A stretch of DNA of 64,000 nt from an uncultured Sphingomonadales bacterium (GCA_947499155.1 CANMND010000006.1:1-64000); one strand, 5' to 3'; counted from the stretch's first letter, positions 1 to 10,093 are shown. The notes: generated by a model from the sequence alone, not told the origin. Program-made: numbers and translations.

Positions 1-66
1 GGAATCCATGGTGACGCTTGCGCGGGTGTCGGGCAGGTGGATCCCACGGTCAAGCCGTGGGATGAC
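1..66. repeat. Dispersed palindromic repeat, copy A (cut by window edge)
   Basis: These bases match 191-256 with a single difference (base 55 versus 245). The right half is a hairpin of the form ATCCCACGG-TCAAG-CCGTGGGAT followed by GAC. The left half of the element lies before the window. The same modules recur at 170-256, 6061-6088 and 33693-33781, always between genes, which fits a REP/BIME-type repeat family. Confidence 0.85.
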
Positions 67-82
67 AGGAGGGGGTGTTCTC

Positions 83-125
83 GCCTCTCGCCTCTCACCT
101 CTCACCTCTCGCCTCTCACCATCTC
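83..125. repeat. Heptamer tandem repeat (RCCTCTC)n
   Basis: Five consecutive units of a 7-base motif, GCCTCTC or ACCTCTC, are followed by a degenerate sixth (ACCATCTC). The tract is pure pyrimidine apart from the first base of each unit. It sits between repeat copies A and B and is non-coding. Seven is not a multiple of three and no credible reading frame uses it. Its copy number may vary between strains. Confidence 0.8.
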
Positions 126-169
126 ACGATTGTTCCTGCCTTCGCCATTTCCTGACTTGTATTTACTTC

Positions 170-256
170 GTCATTCCCCGACTTGATCGGGGAATCCATG
201 GTGACGCTTGCGCGGGTGTCGGGCAGGTGGATCCCACGGTCAAGTCGTGGGATGAC
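170..256. repeat. Dispersed palindromic repeat, copy B (complete)
   Basis: The complete element has two palindromes. The left is GTCATTCCCCGA-CTTGA-TCGGGGAATCC and the right is GGATCCCACGGTCAAGTCGTGGGATGAC. They are joined by a spacer of about 30 bases. The outer ends are mutually inverted (GTCATTCC and GGGATGAC), so the whole unit is also a long imperfect inverted repeat, like a BIME. Bases 257-327, up to the end of ruvX, hold nothing else recognisable. Confidence 0.85.
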
Positions 257-327
257 GGCGGAGGGGGTGGTAACGCGGAGTGTTGTGGATTGGAGTGAGG
301 GAGGGAGCGTCGCTGGTTGACGCACAC

Positions 328-786
328 TCACCCGCCCATACGGTCCAACGCCCCTTGCAGGATATAGGCGGCGGCCAGTTTGTCCACCAGTTCGGCACGG
401 CGTTTGCGGCTGCGGTCGGCGTCAATCAGCATGCGCTCGATTGCTGCCGTTGACAGTCGTTCATCCCAGAAAACCGTGGGAAGGGGCAGGCGTTCTTCCA
501 GATTTTTGGCAAACTGCCGTACGCCCTGACAGCGCGGACCTTCGGTGCCATCCATATTGACCGGCAGGCCGATGACAAAAGCTCCCACCTTGTGTTGCTC
601 CACAAGTGCGCGGAGGATTTCCACGTCCTTGCCGAACTTGGTACGGCGGATGGTATCCAGCGGTGTTGCAATGGTGAATGAGATATCCGAAAGCGCAAGG
701 CCGATGGTTTTCGTCCCCACATCAAAGCCAAGGATACGCTGGCCACGCTTCAGATGCTCTTTTAGGGATTTAATATCATCTGTCAT
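328..786 (-). CDS. ruvX: Holliday junction resolvase-like / pre-16S rRNA nuclease RuvX (YqgF)
   Basis: The 152-residue protein has the RNase H-like fold signature of the YqgF family: [15 protein letters not shown] near residues 20-34 with the first acidic residue at D22, an FWDERLST motif near 107, and a late acidic residue in [10 protein letters not shown]. YqgF/RuvX homologues act in 5' maturation of 16S rRNA; Holliday junction cleavage is the older assignment. Its ATG overlaps the stop of the upstream hydrolase gene as ATGA, so the two are probably translationally coupled. The length is typical of the family. Confidence 0.93.
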   Translation of the reverse strand: MTDDIKSLKEHLKRGQRILGFDVGTKTIGLALSDISFTIATPLDTIRRTKFGKDVEILRALVEQHKVGAFVIGLPVNMDGTEGPRCQGVRQFAKNLEERLPLPTVFWDERLSTAAIERMLIDADRSRKRRAELVDKLAAAYILQGALDRMGG

Positions 787-1946
787 TGTGCGTGCCCGGA
801 CTTTGTTTCGGTAGTGTTATGAGATTGAAGCCAGGCACTGGCCCGTTCGCGGACATTGGCCCTGATATCCATCGAGAACAGATGAATGTCATAGGCATGG
901 TAGTTGCTGCCAGGCAGAAGAAGGCGTGTGAAGGGGGCATCTGGTGCAGGGCTGACATATAGAAATCCGTCGTCCTTACACCGGGCAGCGAGCGCCTGCG
1001 GGATGGGTGCTGGCAAGGGGTCGTCGATAGAGGGGATCGGGGGCACGGAACCCAGGTGCATGGCCTTGTCCGACGCGCCGTTATGTATCCAGGTCACAGG
1101 GTTGTGGCACAGTTTGGCGCTTGTCAGCTTTTCCCGGCCATCAAGCCCTGTTTGGTGAGCATATGTTATCTCAAGATAGTCTGGGTTGCCGTCCTCACCA
1201 AAGGTCTGCCAGCTTATCAGGCATCCGGTATCGGTTTTTGTCGCACAGGCACCAATATCCTGAAGTGCGCCCACATCATGGCTGAGGGATAAGGGCCAGC
1301 CGGGCAGGTAGGCTGCAATCAACTGCTTTGTCATCTCTGTACCGCTAATGCGGCGTTTCAGCAGCATACTTCCCAAAAGCGCACCCTGACTGTGACCAGC
1401 CACAATAAACGGACGGCCATCATTGTGGATGTTCATATAATGATCAAAGGCGGCCTCGATATCGGTATAAGCTGTGACCAGTGCCTTTTTTGTATCGTCA
1501 TTATTTGCAATGAAGGCACCGAAGGCGGCCTGTCTGTAACGCGGGACGAACAGGCGGGCTGTGGCACCAAATGGGCTGGCTTGTGAGGCAAGGATGCGCG
1601 GCAGGGTGCGTGTGGCTTCCGGGTCATCTATGGCAGCGTTCCAGTGGGCATGGCCCAGATAACTGGTGGGATGAATGAAAAACACATCCACTGCCAGTTT
1701 TTCTTGTTGCGCCACACCTTGGGGGGTGATTTCGGCAAAGGGGTCGTGACCGGGTAGGGCGGCCCAGCTTTCCGTCAGATTATAATCAGGAACAGGCGGG
1801 GATCTATCCTCAGCATAGGGGTGGTCTGGCACCATCATTCGAAGGGCTGCCATTTGTGCTTGGTCCCAAAAAATATAAAGACCCGCGAGGCCAAGCAGCA
1901 AAAGCCCGATCACGCCTGCAATGCTATAAAGAAAAATCCGTGCCAT
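783..1946 (-). CDS. DUF3089 alpha/beta-hydrolase-like membrane-anchored protein
   Basis: This 387-residue protein begins with one hydrophobic segment (about residues 4-26), suggesting a signal anchor that places the body in the periplasm. The body matches the DUF3089 family: [11 protein letters not shown] near 90 and a GHSQGA nucleophile elbow near 183, with the Ser as probable nucleophile. The substrate is unknown. The start has an AGGA close upstream. It lies between a GNAT gene 21 bases upstream and ruvX, which it overlaps by four bases. The family call is confident, but an enzymatic role is inferred only from the Ser motif. Confidence 0.85.
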   Translation of the reverse strand: MARIFLYSIAGVIGLLLLGLAGLYIFWDQAQMAALRMMVPDHPYAEDRSPPVPDYNLTESWAALPGHDPFAEITPQGVAQQEKLAVDVFFIHPTSYLGHAHWNAAIDDPEATRTLPRILASQASPFGATARLFVPRYRQAAFGAFIANNDDTKKALVTAYTDIEAAFDHYMNIHNDGRPFIVAGHSQGALLGSMLLKRRISGTEMTKQLIAAYLPGWPLSLSHDVGALQDIGACATKTDTGCLISWQTFGEDGNPDYLEITYAHQTGLDGREKLTSAKLCHNPVTWIHNGASDKAMHLGSVPPIPSIDDPLPAPIPQALAARCKDDGFLYVSPAPDAPFTRLLLPGSNYHAYDIHLFSMDIRANVRERASAWLQSHNTTETKSGHAQ

Positions 1947-1967
1947 TATCCTGATTACTCATTTTCG

Positions 1968-2558
1968 TCATCCGCCTTCACCCTCGTTCTTGCCTGAACG
2001 TGTGGACAACGCAAGACTCATGACGATTTCATTCATATATCGGCCATCCTCATAAAGAATGGCATCCTTGAATTCTCCCTCAACCAGAAACCCCGCCCGA
2101 TGATAGAGGGTGCGGGCATGGACGTTTTTTGCATGGACATGAAGCCTGATGCGTGTGAGCACAGGATGGGTCTTCGCCCAGTCTATAAAGGCGGTTAATA
2201 GCGCATGCCCCACTCCTTTGCCCTGCCAGTCCGGTGCGACAGTCAGGCCAAAGCGGGTGAGATGTTGCAGACGCTTGCGCGGGTCTGTTGCCGTATCAAG
2301 CACGGCAATGAGGGTCGAGTCGTGCTCTGCCAATAGAACAAGCTCGTTTTCAGACGCCCTTTTGCGTTTGATCCAGCGTTTTGTCTGGGCGTTATTGCCG
2401 TGATAATCCTGCGGTGTTGAGATGAGATAAGGACTTTTTGCAAGAATGTCGGCTGTATAGCGTGTAAGTGCCTTTGCATCGGCGGGTTTGGCATAACGAA
2501 TCTGGACTGTGAGGCCACTTTTGGCGATATGTACGGTTTGCGGGTCGTATTGGGCCAT
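1968..2558 (-). CDS. GNAT-family N-acetyltransferase
   Basis: The 196-residue protein has a GNAT acyl-CoA-binding core. The segment around VAPDWQGKGVGHALL carries the Q/RxxGxG/A loop, followed by RIRLHVHAKNVHARTLYHRAGF, the usual final strand and helix. The acceptor substrate cannot be told from the sequence. The start at 2558 is chosen because AAAGGA lies 8 bases upstream; an in-frame ATG at 2591 has no ribosome binding site. It is divergent from gatC and first in a leftward trio with the DUF3089 gene and ruvX. Confidence 0.85.
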   Translation of the reverse strand: MAQYDPQTVHIAKSGLTVQIRYAKPADAKALTRYTADILAKSPYLISTPQDYHGNNAQTKRWIKRKRASENELVLLAEHDSTLIAVLDTATDPRKRLQHLTRFGLTVAPDWQGKGVGHALLTAFIDWAKTHPVLTRIRLHVHAKNVHARTLYHRAGFLVEGEFKDAILYEDGRYMNEIVMSLALSTRSGKNEGEGG

Positions 2559-2671
2559 TGATTTGTCCTTTGCGCCTTCTTGCACAAACATTGGTCAAAG
2601 TGTAGCGTCCGGCGCGAACGCGTTTGGCGCGCGTCACTTCACAAGACACACGAATTAAAGACAGGAACATC

Positions 2672-2959
2672 ATGTCGGTTGACAAGGCGACGGTAAAGCG
2701 GATCGCAAATCTTGCACGGTTCCGCATCGAAGACGAGAGGCTTGAGCCTCTGGCCGGAGAGTTGAACAATATTCTGGATTGGATCGAGCAGCTTTCGCAA
2801 GTGGACACCGATGGGGTAAAACCCATGACCAGCGTTGTGGACCATGCATTGCACTGGCGTGCTGACGAGGTAACGGACGGTGGCAAGCGTGACGCCATCC
2901 TGTCCAATGCGCCCGCATCCGAATTCGGCTTTTTCGCCGTTCCGAAAGTGATCGAATAA
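2672..2959 (+). CDS. gatC: Asp-tRNA(Asn)/Glu-tRNA(Gln) amidotransferase subunit C
   Basis: The 95-residue protein starts [17 protein letters not shown] and has the GatC features: an N-terminal helix, [23 protein letters not shown] in the middle, and LSNAPA near the end. GatC stabilises the GatA-GatB interface. The ATG at 2672 follows an AGGAA; an in-frame upstream start at 2624 would add residues not typical of the family. It is first in gatC-gatA-gatB, with one base between its stop and gatA. Confidence 0.95.
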   Translation: MSVDKATVKRIANLARFRIEDERLEPLAGELNNILDWIEQLSQVDTDGVKPMTSVVDHALHWRADEVTDGGKRDAILSNAPASEFGFFAVPKVIE

Positions 2960-2960
2960 T

Positions 2961-4436
2961 ATGACTGATCTGACAGACCTCACTATCGCTGAGGCGCGCG
3001 ACAAGCTTGCTGCCCGCGAAATTTCCGCCCGTGATTTGACCAAAGCCGCCATTGACGCCATGGAAGGCGCGCGAGCGCTGAATGCCTTTGTTACTGAAAC
3101 GCCGGATCGTGCACTTGCCATGGCCGATGAGGCGGATAAGCGTTTGGCATCGGGTGACGCCCAGCCGATGACCGGCATTCCCGTGGCGGTAAAAGACCTG
3201 TTTTGCACCAAAGATGTGCGCACAACAGCCGGCAGTCACATGCTGGAGCCATTTACGCCGCCTTATGAAAGCACTGTTACCGCCAATCTGTGGGCCAATG
3301 GCGCAGTGATGATTGGCAAGGCGAATATGGACGAGTTCGCCATGGGCTCATCCAATGAAAGCAGTTATTTCGGAGCGGTGAAAAATCCCTGGCGCCTTGG
3401 TGACACCGATCTGGTCCCCGGCGGGTCGTCTGGTGGCTCGGTTGCAGCCATCGCCGCCCGCATCGCACAAGGGGCGACGGGTTCTGATACAGGTGGATCC
3501 ATCCGCCAGCCAGCGGCCTTTACAGGCACTGTCGGTTTGAAACCGACTTATGGGCGCTGTTCGCGCTATGGCATGGTAGCGTTTGCATCGTCACTGGACC
3601 AGGCGGGACCATTGACCCGCACAGTCCGTGACAGCGCCATCATGCTGGGAGCCATGGCGGGCTATGATGCAAAAGACAGCACGTCTGTCGATACGCCGAT
3701 ACCGGATTATGAAAAAGCGCTGACGGGCGATATCCGGGGCCTTAAAATCGGAATTCCTAAAGAATATCATTCAGATGATACGCCTAAGGAAATCGAGGCA
3801 CTGTGGCAGCAGGGCAAGGAATGGCTGCGTGAGGCGGGCGCCGAGATTGTCGATATCTCACTGCCACACACCCGCTTTGCCCTTCCCACCTACTATATCG
3901 TGGCACCGGCTGAGGCATCGTCCAATCTGGCGCGCTATGATGGTGTGCGTTACGGCCATCGGGCCACTTTGGAAAAAGGCGATGACCTGAATGAAATGTA
4001 CGAGGCCACCCGTGCGGAAGGCTTTGGCGCGGAAGTCATAAGACGGATCATGATCGGAACCTATGTGCTGTCCGCAGGCTATTACGATGCCTATTATCTG
4101 AAAGCCCAGAAGCTCCGCACCCTGATAGCCGACGACTTCCACAAAGCCTATGAAAAGGTCGATGTCATCCTGACGCCAACAACACCAAATCCTGCCTTTG
4201 CCGTTGGCGCAAAGCTCGATCCCATCGCCATGTACTATAACGATGTGTTCACAGTGCCTGCGTCCCTGGCTGGCTTGCCGGGTATATCGGTTCCGGCGGG
4301 TCTGTCGTCAGATGGACTGCCGCTGGGCTTGCAGATTCTTGGTCGTGCCTTTGACGAGGAAACCGTCCTGAAGGTGGCTGATGTGATGGAGCAGGCCGCA
4401 GGCTTTACGGCCCGGCCCGGTGTCTGGTGGAAATGA
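2961..4436 (+). CDS. gatA: Asp-tRNA(Asn)/Glu-tRNA(Gln) amidotransferase subunit A
   Basis: The 491-residue protein is the glutaminase subunit that releases ammonia for transamidation of mischarged Glu-tRNA(Gln) or Asp-tRNA(Asn). The amidase-signature triad is visible: K78 in VAVKDLF, the cis-Ser S156 in PGGSSGGS and the nucleophile S180 in SDTGGSIRQ. The length is normal. The organism therefore probably uses the indirect pathway for at least one of these aminoacyl-tRNAs. Its stop overlaps the gatB start as ATGA. Confidence 0.97.
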   Translation: MTDLTDLTIAEARDKLAAREISARDLTKAAIDAMEGARALNAFVTETPDRALAMADEADKRLASGDAQPMTGIPVAVKDLFCTKDVRTTAGSHMLEPFTPPYESTVTANLWANGAVMIGKANMDEFAMGSSNESSYFGAVKNPWRLGDTDLVPGGSSGGSVAAIAARIAQGATGSDTGGSIRQPAAFTGTVGLKPTYGRCSRYGMVAFASSLDQAGPLTRTVRDSAIMLGAMAGYDAKDSTSVDTPIPDYEKALTGDIRGLKIGIPKEYHSDDTPKEIEALWQQGKEWLREAGAEIVDISLPHTRFALPTYYIVAPAEASSNLARYDGVRYGHRATLEKGDDLNEMYEATRAEGFGAEVIRRIMIGTYVLSAGYYDAYYLKAQKLRTLIADDFHKAYEKVDVILTPTTPNPAFAVGAKLDPIAMYYNDVFTVPASLAGLPGISVPAGLSSDGLPLGLQILGRAFDEETVLKVADVMEQAAGFTARPGVWWK

Positions 4437-5944
4437 GCATTATGAACAAAGACATGTCCAATAAATATATCATCAAGGGCGCAACCGGGGATTGGGAAAT
4501 CGTCGTGGGGCTTGAGATTCATGCCCAGGTGACCTCGAATGCAAAACTGTTTTCCGGTGCATCCACAGAATTCGGATCAGAGCCTAACAGTAATGTCAGC
4601 CTTGTGGACGCGGCATTCCCTGGCATGCTGCCTGTGATCAATGGCGAGTGTGTGCGTCAGGCGGTTCGCACTGGTCTGGCCCTTGGGGCAGAGATCAACA
4701 AGTTTTCACGCTTTGACCGCAAGAACTATTTTTATGCTGACCTGCCTCAGGGTTATCAAATCAGCCAGTTCGCCCATCCCATAGTGGGTGAAGGCGAAGT
4801 GGTGGTGGAGCTGGAAGGTGGCATAACCAAAACCATCGGAATAGAACGTCTGCATCTGGAGCAGGATGCGGGAAAATCCATCCATGACCAGCACCCGTCA
4901 TTTACTCTTGTGGACCTCAACCGATCCGGTGTGGCCTTGATGGAAATTGTCTCAAAGCCTGATATGCGTTCACCAGAAGAAGCAGGCGCTTATTTGCGGA
5001 AAATCCGCACGCTGTTGCGCTATATCGGCTCTTGCGACGGCAATATGGAACAAGGCTCGATGCGTGCGGATGTGAACGTGTCCGTTCGTCGGTCTGGCGA
5101 GCCGTTCGGCACCCGTTGCGAGATCAAGAATGTGAACTCGGTACGCTTTGTCATGCAGGCCATTGACTATGAGGCGCGCCGTCAGGTGGATATTCTGGAA
5201 GATGGCGGAACCATCGATCAGGAAACCCGTCTGTTTGATCCCGGCAAGGGTGAAACCCGGTCAATGCGCTCCAAGGAAGAAGCGCATGATTACCGCTATT
5301 TTCCTGATCCCGATCTGTTGCCATTGGAATTTGATGACGCCTTCATAGATGAGGCGCGGGAAAGTCTGCCGGAATTGCCCGATGCAAAGCTTGCACGCTT
5401 TGTAGGGGAGTGGGGCTTGCCAGCCTATAATGCGGCAACTCTTGTCGGTGAAAAGGAAAGCGCCCTGTGGTTTGAAGACCTGATGGGACACCTTGTGAAG
5501 CAGACGGGAAAACCGGCTGAGGCCATTGCATCACGAGCATCAAACTGGATGCTGTCCGACCTGTTTGGCCATCTCAATAAAGTGGGCAAGTCCTTGACGG
5601 ATAGTCCGGTCTCCGCTGAACAGGGTGCAAAGCTTTTGGCGCTGGTACTGGATGACACGATTTCCGGTTCTGCTGCCAAGGATGTCTTGGATGACATGAT
5701 TGAAACCGGGCGTGATCCGGCTGTGATTGTGGAGGAAAAGGGCCTGAAGCAGGTGTCTGACACAGGCGCACTGGAAGCCATGGTTGATAAGATCATGGAA
5801 GCAAATCCCGCTCAGGTGGCGCAATTCAGAGAAGGCAAGACCAAGGTTCTTGGCTTTTTTGTCGGACAGGTGATGAAGGAAAGTCGTGGCCAGGCCAATC
5901 CGGCTGTCGTCAATAAAATTCTGGCGGAAAAGCTTAAAGGGTAG
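4433..5944 (+). CDS. gatB: Asp-tRNA(Asn)/Glu-tRNA(Gln) amidotransferase subunit B
   Basis: The 503-residue protein carries the GatB kinase/transamidase domain: [12 protein letters not shown] early, then [13 protein letters not shown] and [16 protein letters not shown]-terminal YqeY-like helical tail ends in [16 protein letters not shown]. GatB phosphorylates the misacylated tRNA and accepts ammonia channelled from GatA. The ATG at 4433 overlaps the gatA stop; GTG 4427 and ATG 4442 are in-frame alternatives. The usual N-terminal family sequence begins about 15 residues in, so the exact start is open by a few codons. Confidence 0.96.
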   Translation: MSIMNKDMSNKYIIKGATGDWEIVVGLEIHAQVTSNAKLFSGASTEFGSEPNSNVSLVDAAFPGMLPVINGECVRQAVRTGLALGAEINKFSRFDRKNYFYADLPQGYQISQFAHPIVGEGEVVVELEGGITKTIGIERLHLEQDAGKSIHDQHPSFTLVDLNRSGVALMEIVSKPDMRSPEEAGAYLRKIRTLLRYIGSCDGNMEQGSMRADVNVSVRRSGEPFGTRCEIKNVNSVRFVMQAIDYEARRQVDILEDGGTIDQETRLFDPGKGETRSMRSKEEAHDYRYFPDPDLLPLEFDDAFIDEARESLPELPDAKLARFVGEWGLPAYNAATLVGEKESALWFEDLMGHLVKQTGKPAEAIASRASNWMLSDLFGHLNKVGKSLTDSPVSAEQGAKLLALVLDDTISGSAAKDVLDDMIETGRDPAVIVEEKGLKQVSDTGALEAMVDKIMEANPAQVAQFREGKTKVLGFFVGQVMKESRGQANPAVVNKILAEKLKG

Positions 5945-6060
5945 GTCCTGAAACTGGTATGGGGTGATGTGAGGGCAAAGCTTAGGCTGATGCCCTTGCA
6001 GCCCCGGCCTGCAAGTACATAGGTGGGGATGCACCTTCTGGCAGTGTCTTCTCTTGTTTC

Positions 6061-6088
6061 GTCATCCCGCAACTTGATCGTGGGATTC
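6061..6088. repeat. Dispersed palindromic repeat, half element (copy C)
   Basis: GTCATCCCGC-AACTTGATC-GTGGGATTC is the right-hand palindrome of the repeat family seen at 170-256, here in reverse orientation and alone. It lies between gatB and trmL, 55 bases before the trmL start. It could double as a weak transcription barrier after gatB, but no T-tract follows. Confidence 0.75.
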
Positions 6089-6142
6089 ACAATTACGGGC
6101 TTGCCGACCGAAGATTGCCATATATGAGCCAGAGACCTGTTC

Positions 6143-6607
6143 ATGGACATTGCCCTTTACCAGCCTGACATTCCGCAAAACACCGGTACAATCCTGCGCC
6201 TTGGTGCGTGTATGGGGGTGGATATACACATTATCGAGCCTGCGGGCTTTCCCTTTTCGGAAAAAGCACTGAGGCGGGCGGGCATGGACTATATCGGCCA
6301 GGTCACGATCATGCGTCATCTGGATTGGGAGGCATTCTCGCGCTGGCGTACGGAAAACGGGCGTCGACTGGTTCTGCTAAGTACCAAAGCCGCGACATTT
6401 TACCCGGATTTGACCTATCGCAAGGATGATATCCTTTTGGTAGGGCAAGAGAGCTGTGGCGTACCAGAAGCGGTTCATATGGCGGCTGACGAGCGTGTAC
6501 TGGTGCCGATGAGGGCAGGTTTGCGTTCGCTTAATGTGGCGGTGGCGGCATCGATGGTGCTAGGAGAGGCCCTGCGCCAGATTGATGGGTTTCCTTCTGC
6601 TGAATAG
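6143..6607 (+). CDS. trmL: tRNA (cytidine/uridine-34-2'-O)-methyltransferase TrmL
   Basis: The 154-residue protein is a minimal SPOUT (trefoil-knot) methyltransferase. It opens with IALYQPDIPQNTG. The SAM-binding knot is shown by LLVGQESCGVPEAV and VPMRAGLRSLNVAVAASMVLGEALRQ. TrmL methylates the ribose of the wobble base in tRNA-Leu isoacceptors in E. coli. The length and all three conserved blocks are typical. It is a single gene 38 bases ahead of hemF in the same direction. Confidence 0.94.
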   Translation: MDIALYQPDIPQNTGTILRLGACMGVDIHIIEPAGFPFSEKALRRAGMDYIGQVTIMRHLDWEAFSRWRTENGRRLVLLSTKAATFYPDLTYRKDDILLVGQESCGVPEAVHMAADERVLVPMRAGLRSLNVAVAASMVLGEALRQIDGFPSAE

Positions 6608-6645
6608 GCTGAGGGCTGACATGAATAGAATGGGAAAGACTGACC

Positions 6646-7530
6646 ATGATCCTTGAAAACGGGGTTGATCCGATGACTGAACGCAAAAATCGTACAGAAA
6701 CATGGTTTAAGGATTTGCGCGACCGGATCTGCGCCGAGTTTGAGGCAATCGAAGATGCGCTGGAAGGGCCGTTGTCCGACCGCCCGGCAGGACGCTTTGA
6801 ACGCACATCATGGGTGCGGGACTGCGAAGTGGGAGAAAGTGACACCGGTGGCGGCGTCATGTCGATCATGCGTGGTCGCGTCTTTGAAAAGGTGGGGGTC
6901 AACGTCTCTACCGTTTATGGTCGCTTCAAGGAGCCGTTTAACAAGCAAATCCCCGGTGCTGAAGACGACCCGAGGTTTTGGGCGTCGGGTATCTCTCTTG
7001 TTGCCCATATGCAGTCGCCTCTGGTTCCGGCAGTCCATATGAACACGCGGATGATCGCGACAACTAAGTCTTGGTTTGGGGGCGGTGCGGACCTGACACC
7101 GGTCTTTCCAGAGGACAAGGATACGCAGGACTTCCACAATACTTTAAAAGCTGCCTGTGACGCCCATGACCCTGACTATTATGAAAGATATCGCGACTGG
7201 TGTGATGAATATTTTTTCCTACCTCACAGGAACGAAGCCCGCGGCGTGGGTGGGATATTTTATGATCAGCTGGCATCAGATAATTGGGAGGATGATTTTG
7301 CCTTTACCCGCGATGTGGGAGAGGCGTTTTTGGATATCTATCCAAAGATTGCCCGCCGTCACATGAATAAAAACTGGACCGACGAGCAAAGAGAAGCCCA
7401 GCTTATAAAACGCGGACGTTATGTGGAGTTCAATCTGGTCTATGATCGGGGAACGAAATTCGGCCTGCAAACAGGGGGTAATACGGACGCCATCCTGATG
7501 TCTTTACCACCAGAAGCTAAATGGCCCTGA
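6646..7530 (+). CDS. hemF: Oxygen-dependent coproporphyrinogen III oxidase
   Basis: The 294-residue protein catalyses oxidative decarboxylation of coproporphyrinogen III to protoporphyrinogen IX using O2. Family blocks are evident: [54 protein letters not shown] and [11 protein letters not shown]. An [24 protein letters not shown] segment closes the active site. The start at 6646 has GGGAAAG seven bases upstream; ATG 6673 is possible but has no clear ribosome binding site. The enzyme implies aerobic haem synthesis. Confidence 0.97.
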   Translation: MILENGVDPMTERKNRTETWFKDLRDRICAEFEAIEDALEGPLSDRPAGRFERTSWVRDCEVGESDTGGGVMSIMRGRVFEKVGVNVSTVYGRFKEPFNKQIPGAEDDPRFWASGISLVAHMQSPLVPAVHMNTRMIATTKSWFGGGADLTPVFPEDKDTQDFHNTLKAACDAHDPDYYERYRDWCDEYFFLPHRNEARGVGGIFYDQLASDNWEDDFAFTRDVGEAFLDIYPKIARRHMNKNWTDEQREAQLIKRGRYVEFNLVYDRGTKFGLQTGGNTDAILMSLPPEAKWP

Positions 7531-7590
7531 GGCTGTTGTTTTAATGTTTGTTCTTGATTTGTTCTGCTTTGCGGGCTTACAATCTGCTGT

Positions 7591-8739
7591 ATGGAACGCA
7601 TCTTTGAGGGCGAATTGTTGAGCGGGACAGAAGAAGACGGGACCTCCCGTGTTCGAATATCTGCACGACGTGGACGCGGGGCGTACTCTAACGCATCGGG
7701 GCGGCATGAGAGAGAAACCCGCCTCGTCTGTGATGATGGCTGGCATCATGATCATGACGAGCCATTGCCGCCATTCCGCACGACGGTCACGGCTGAAAAC
7801 GCACGCACGATTATCACAAAAAACACGTCTCCAGATGTGCCCTTCGATCGTTCCATCAATCCTTATCGCGGGTGCGAACATGGCTGCATTTACTGCTATG
7901 CGCGGCCCAGTCATGCCAATATGGGGCTGTCACCGGGGCTTGATTTTGAAACAAGACTGTTTGCCAAGCCCGATGCAGCAAATCTTTTGCGACAAGAGCT
8001 TGCGCGGCCCCGTTATCGTCCGCGTCCCATTGCCATAGGGACCAACACCGACCCCTATCAGCCCATAGAGCGTGAATATCAGATCATGCGGTCCATTCTG
8101 GAAGTGCTGGATGAGGTCTCTCACCCGGTGACTATTGTCACTAAATCAGCCCTGGTCTGTCGGGATATTGATATTCTGGCGTCGCTCGCGAAGCGCAATC
8201 TGGTGAAGGTTGCCTTGTCGGTGACAACCCTTGACCGGCATCTGGCCCGGCGCATGGAGCCACGTGCCAGTACGCCAAAACGCCGCCTGGAAGCCATTGC
8301 TGCCTTGTCTCAGGCCGGTGTGCCCACGGGCATAATGGTGGCCCCGATCATTCCCGCACTGACTGACCATGAGTTGGAAGCAATATTGACTGCTGCCAGA
8401 CGACACGGTGCGACAGAAGCAGGTTGGGTCATGTTACGTCTGCCTTTGGAAGTTGTAGACCTGTTTACTGAATGGCTGGATGAGGAATTACCTGACCGCG
8501 CTGCGCGGATAATGGGATTGTTGAGGGGCATGAGGGGCGGCAAGGCCAATGACCCGCGCTTTAGATACCGCATGCGTGGGGATGGGCCTTATGCGGACAT
8601 GATTAAAAAGCGCTTTCAACTGGCGACTGCGCGCCTTCATCTCAACCAGGAACGAACAATGCTCGATTGTGCTGCTTTTTTGCCGCCAAGGGCTGACAAA
8701 AGTCAGGGCGACCTGTTTTTACAGGCTGAAATTCGATGA
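7591..8739 (+). CDS. PA0069/Rv2578c-family radical SAM protein
   Basis: The 382-residue protein has a radical SAM cluster motif CEHGCIYC (CxxxCxxC) inside SINPYRGCEHGCIYCYARPSH, with a preceding SPDVPFDRS. A TIM-barrel-like body follows: IGTNTDPYQPIER, IVTKSALVCRD, VALSVTTLD, and PTGIMVAPIIPALTDHE. This is the PA0069 family, distantly related to spore photoproduct lyase, with no established reaction. No clear ribosome binding site precedes ATG 7591. A strong hairpin terminator lies 140 bases after its stop. Confidence 0.88.
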   Translation: MERIFEGELLSGTEEDGTSRVRISARRGRGAYSNASGRHERETRLVCDDGWHHDHDEPLPPFRTTVTAENARTIITKNTSPDVPFDRSINPYRGCEHGCIYCYARPSHANMGLSPGLDFETRLFAKPDAANLLRQELARPRYRPRPIAIGTNTDPYQPIEREYQIMRSILEVLDEVSHPVTIVTKSALVCRDIDILASLAKRNLVKVALSVTTLDRHLARRMEPRASTPKRRLEAIAALSQAGVPTGIMVAPIIPALTDHELEAILTAARRHGATEAGWVMLRLPLEVVDLFTEWLDEELPDRAARIMGLLRGMRGGKANDPRFRYRMRGDGPYADMIKKRFQLATARLHLNQERTMLDCAAFLPPRADKSQGDLFLQAEIR

Positions 8740-8878
8740 AGCGTGCTGCATATGCGACAGGCTGTCTGTCCGTATCAGGCTTTGTGACATACAATGGTTT
8801 TACTGGACCGGGGCAAACCATAATTGCATCCCGCTTTCGGCCCAAAAGTCGAAGACGCTCCGATCCGGCAATGCGACC

Positions 8879-8916
8879 AAGACGTCTTCTGGCCCCCCTC
8901 CGGAAGACGTCTTTTA
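8879..8916 (+). terminator. Rho-independent terminator after radical SAM gene
   Basis: An 11-base perfect stem, AAGACGTCTTC ... GAAGACGTCTT, closes a GC-rich loop and runs into TTTT. It lies between the convergent radical SAM gene (+) and YbjN-like gene (-). The T-tract follows on the plus strand, so it mainly serves the radical SAM gene. Confidence 0.85.
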
Positions 8917-8968
8917 TCGTTTAGGCGACGCTTTGTATTTTTTTGTCATTGAAGCCCCAGATTTTCGC

Positions 8969-9475
8969 TTAGGCCTCACCCATGGTTTCAAGCATGGCGG
9001 AATCCATAGCCTCTTGCGGGGTTTTATTGGCCCAAAGGACGAATTGAAACACGGGGTAAAAGCGTTCGCATTCGCTTAAGGCCGTTTCAACGATGGTGGC
9101 CAGATGATTGCCGGATATTCCGTGACCATCTTCATCGGCTATGGTTGCATGCCGATACATCAACAGCCCTTCATCAGCCCACATTTCAAAATGACCCAGC
9201 CACAATCGCTCGTTGATGAGTCCGATTGTTTCATAGATGGCAGAGCGTTTTGCCGTCGGTGCCCGACCATCGAAAACACAGGCCAGTTGCAAGACGCGCT
9301 CCTCTTCGCGCCAGAAAAAGCGAAGCTGATACTCACAATAGTTACCGGTAACAGCTGCTGTCAGTTCATCATCGGTGCGGTCAAAGAGCCAATCATTGGC
9401 GTTGGCCAGCTCTTCTACCAGATCAAGAGGATCGTTGATTGAGGTGGTGAATTCATCCGCAATGAGGGTGGTCAT
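8969..9475 (-). CDS. YbjN domain-containing protein
   Basis: This 168-residue acidic protein resembles the alphaproteobacterial YbjN family (type III secretion chaperone-like fold). Family marks include the initial DPLDLVEELANANDWLFDR, the LRFFWREEERVLQLACVFD strand pair, and INERLWLGHFEMWADEGLLMYRH. It ends with a predicted helix after AEANKTPQEA-like sequence. Its function is unknown; E. coli YbjN is linked to stress and motility regulation. ATG 9475 is chosen because AGAGGA sits nine bases upstream; GTG 9484 directly abuts that site. Confidence 0.85.
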   Translation of the reverse strand: MTTLIADEFTTSINDPLDLVEELANANDWLFDRTDDELTAAVTGNYCEYQLRFFWREEERVLQLACVFDGRAPTAKRSAIYETIGLINERLWLGHFEMWADEGLLMYRHATIADEDGHGISGNHLATIVETALSECERFYPVFQFVLWANKTPQEAMDSAMLETMGEA

Positions 9476-9727
9476 GCTCGTCACTCCTCTGACTTGTCCC
9501 TCGGGCTATCGGGCCGAGGTTCATTACAGATTTCCGGGTCAGTTGCCAGCTATTTGCCTTTGCGGCAGAAGTGTCGGCGTCCGCCTGGAACAACAGGTAC
9601 CTGCTGTCACAAGCGTGCCACCATGAATGGGGAGTAGCAAGGGACGACATCAGACATCTCTCAATATCTTGTGGATAACTACGACCTGTTGTGATGGAAT
9701 ATTCCACAGGCGCAAGATTTTGTGAAT

Positions 9728-10093
9728 TTAATCACCAGTTTTGGGTGCCGGAGCTTTCTTTGGCGCGGCCTTTGTGGGTCTGGCTGATTTTGATGCAGCT
9801 GTCTTTGCGGCTTTTGCCGGCGCACCCGCTTCGACCTTGGTATCAGCTTTGGTAATTAAGGCCTCCAGTTTGGCGACTTTTTCCGCCAGACGCTCATTTT
9901 CCTTGCGGGCATTGGCTGCCATTTCCCGGACAGCGTCAAATTCCTCGCGCGTTACAAGGTCCATGGCGCCCAATCTGCGGTCAAGCCATGCCTTGAACGT
10001 GCCCTCAGCCTCAGAGCGTACCGATGTGAGGGCACCAGCAGCGCCAGTGGCCAGTTTTGCAAGATCATCGAAAAAACGATTGTCGGTCTGCAT
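9728..10093 (-). CDS. ubiK: Accessory factor UbiK family protein (BMFP domain)
   Basis: The 121-residue protein begins MQTDNRFFDDLAKLATGAAGAL and continues with a coiled-coil region rich in Glu, Arg and Ala (about 30-80), as in the UbiK/YqiC family. UbiK assists aerobic ubiquinone biosynthesis with UbiJ in E. coli. The tail is an Ala/Lys/Pro-rich low-complexity segment (AKAAKTAASKSARPTKAAPKKAPAP), a common disordered end in alphaproteobacterial members. The start at 10093 matches the family; ATGs at 10123 and 10129 lack good binding sites, whereas GGAAAG lies 12 bases before 10093. It is divergent from lgt. Confidence 0.85.
   Translation of the reverse strand: MQTDNRFFDDLAKLATGAAGALTSVRSEAEGTFKAWLDRRLGAMDLVTREEFDAVREMAANARKENERLAEKVAKLEALITKADTKVEAGAPAKAAKTAASKSARPTKAAPKKAPAPKTGD

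Noticed and set aside
8736-8924. 62-residue plus-strand frame overlapping the radical SAM stop
   Set aside because: It runs through the strong terminator hairpin at 8879-8916 and has no good binding site or family features.
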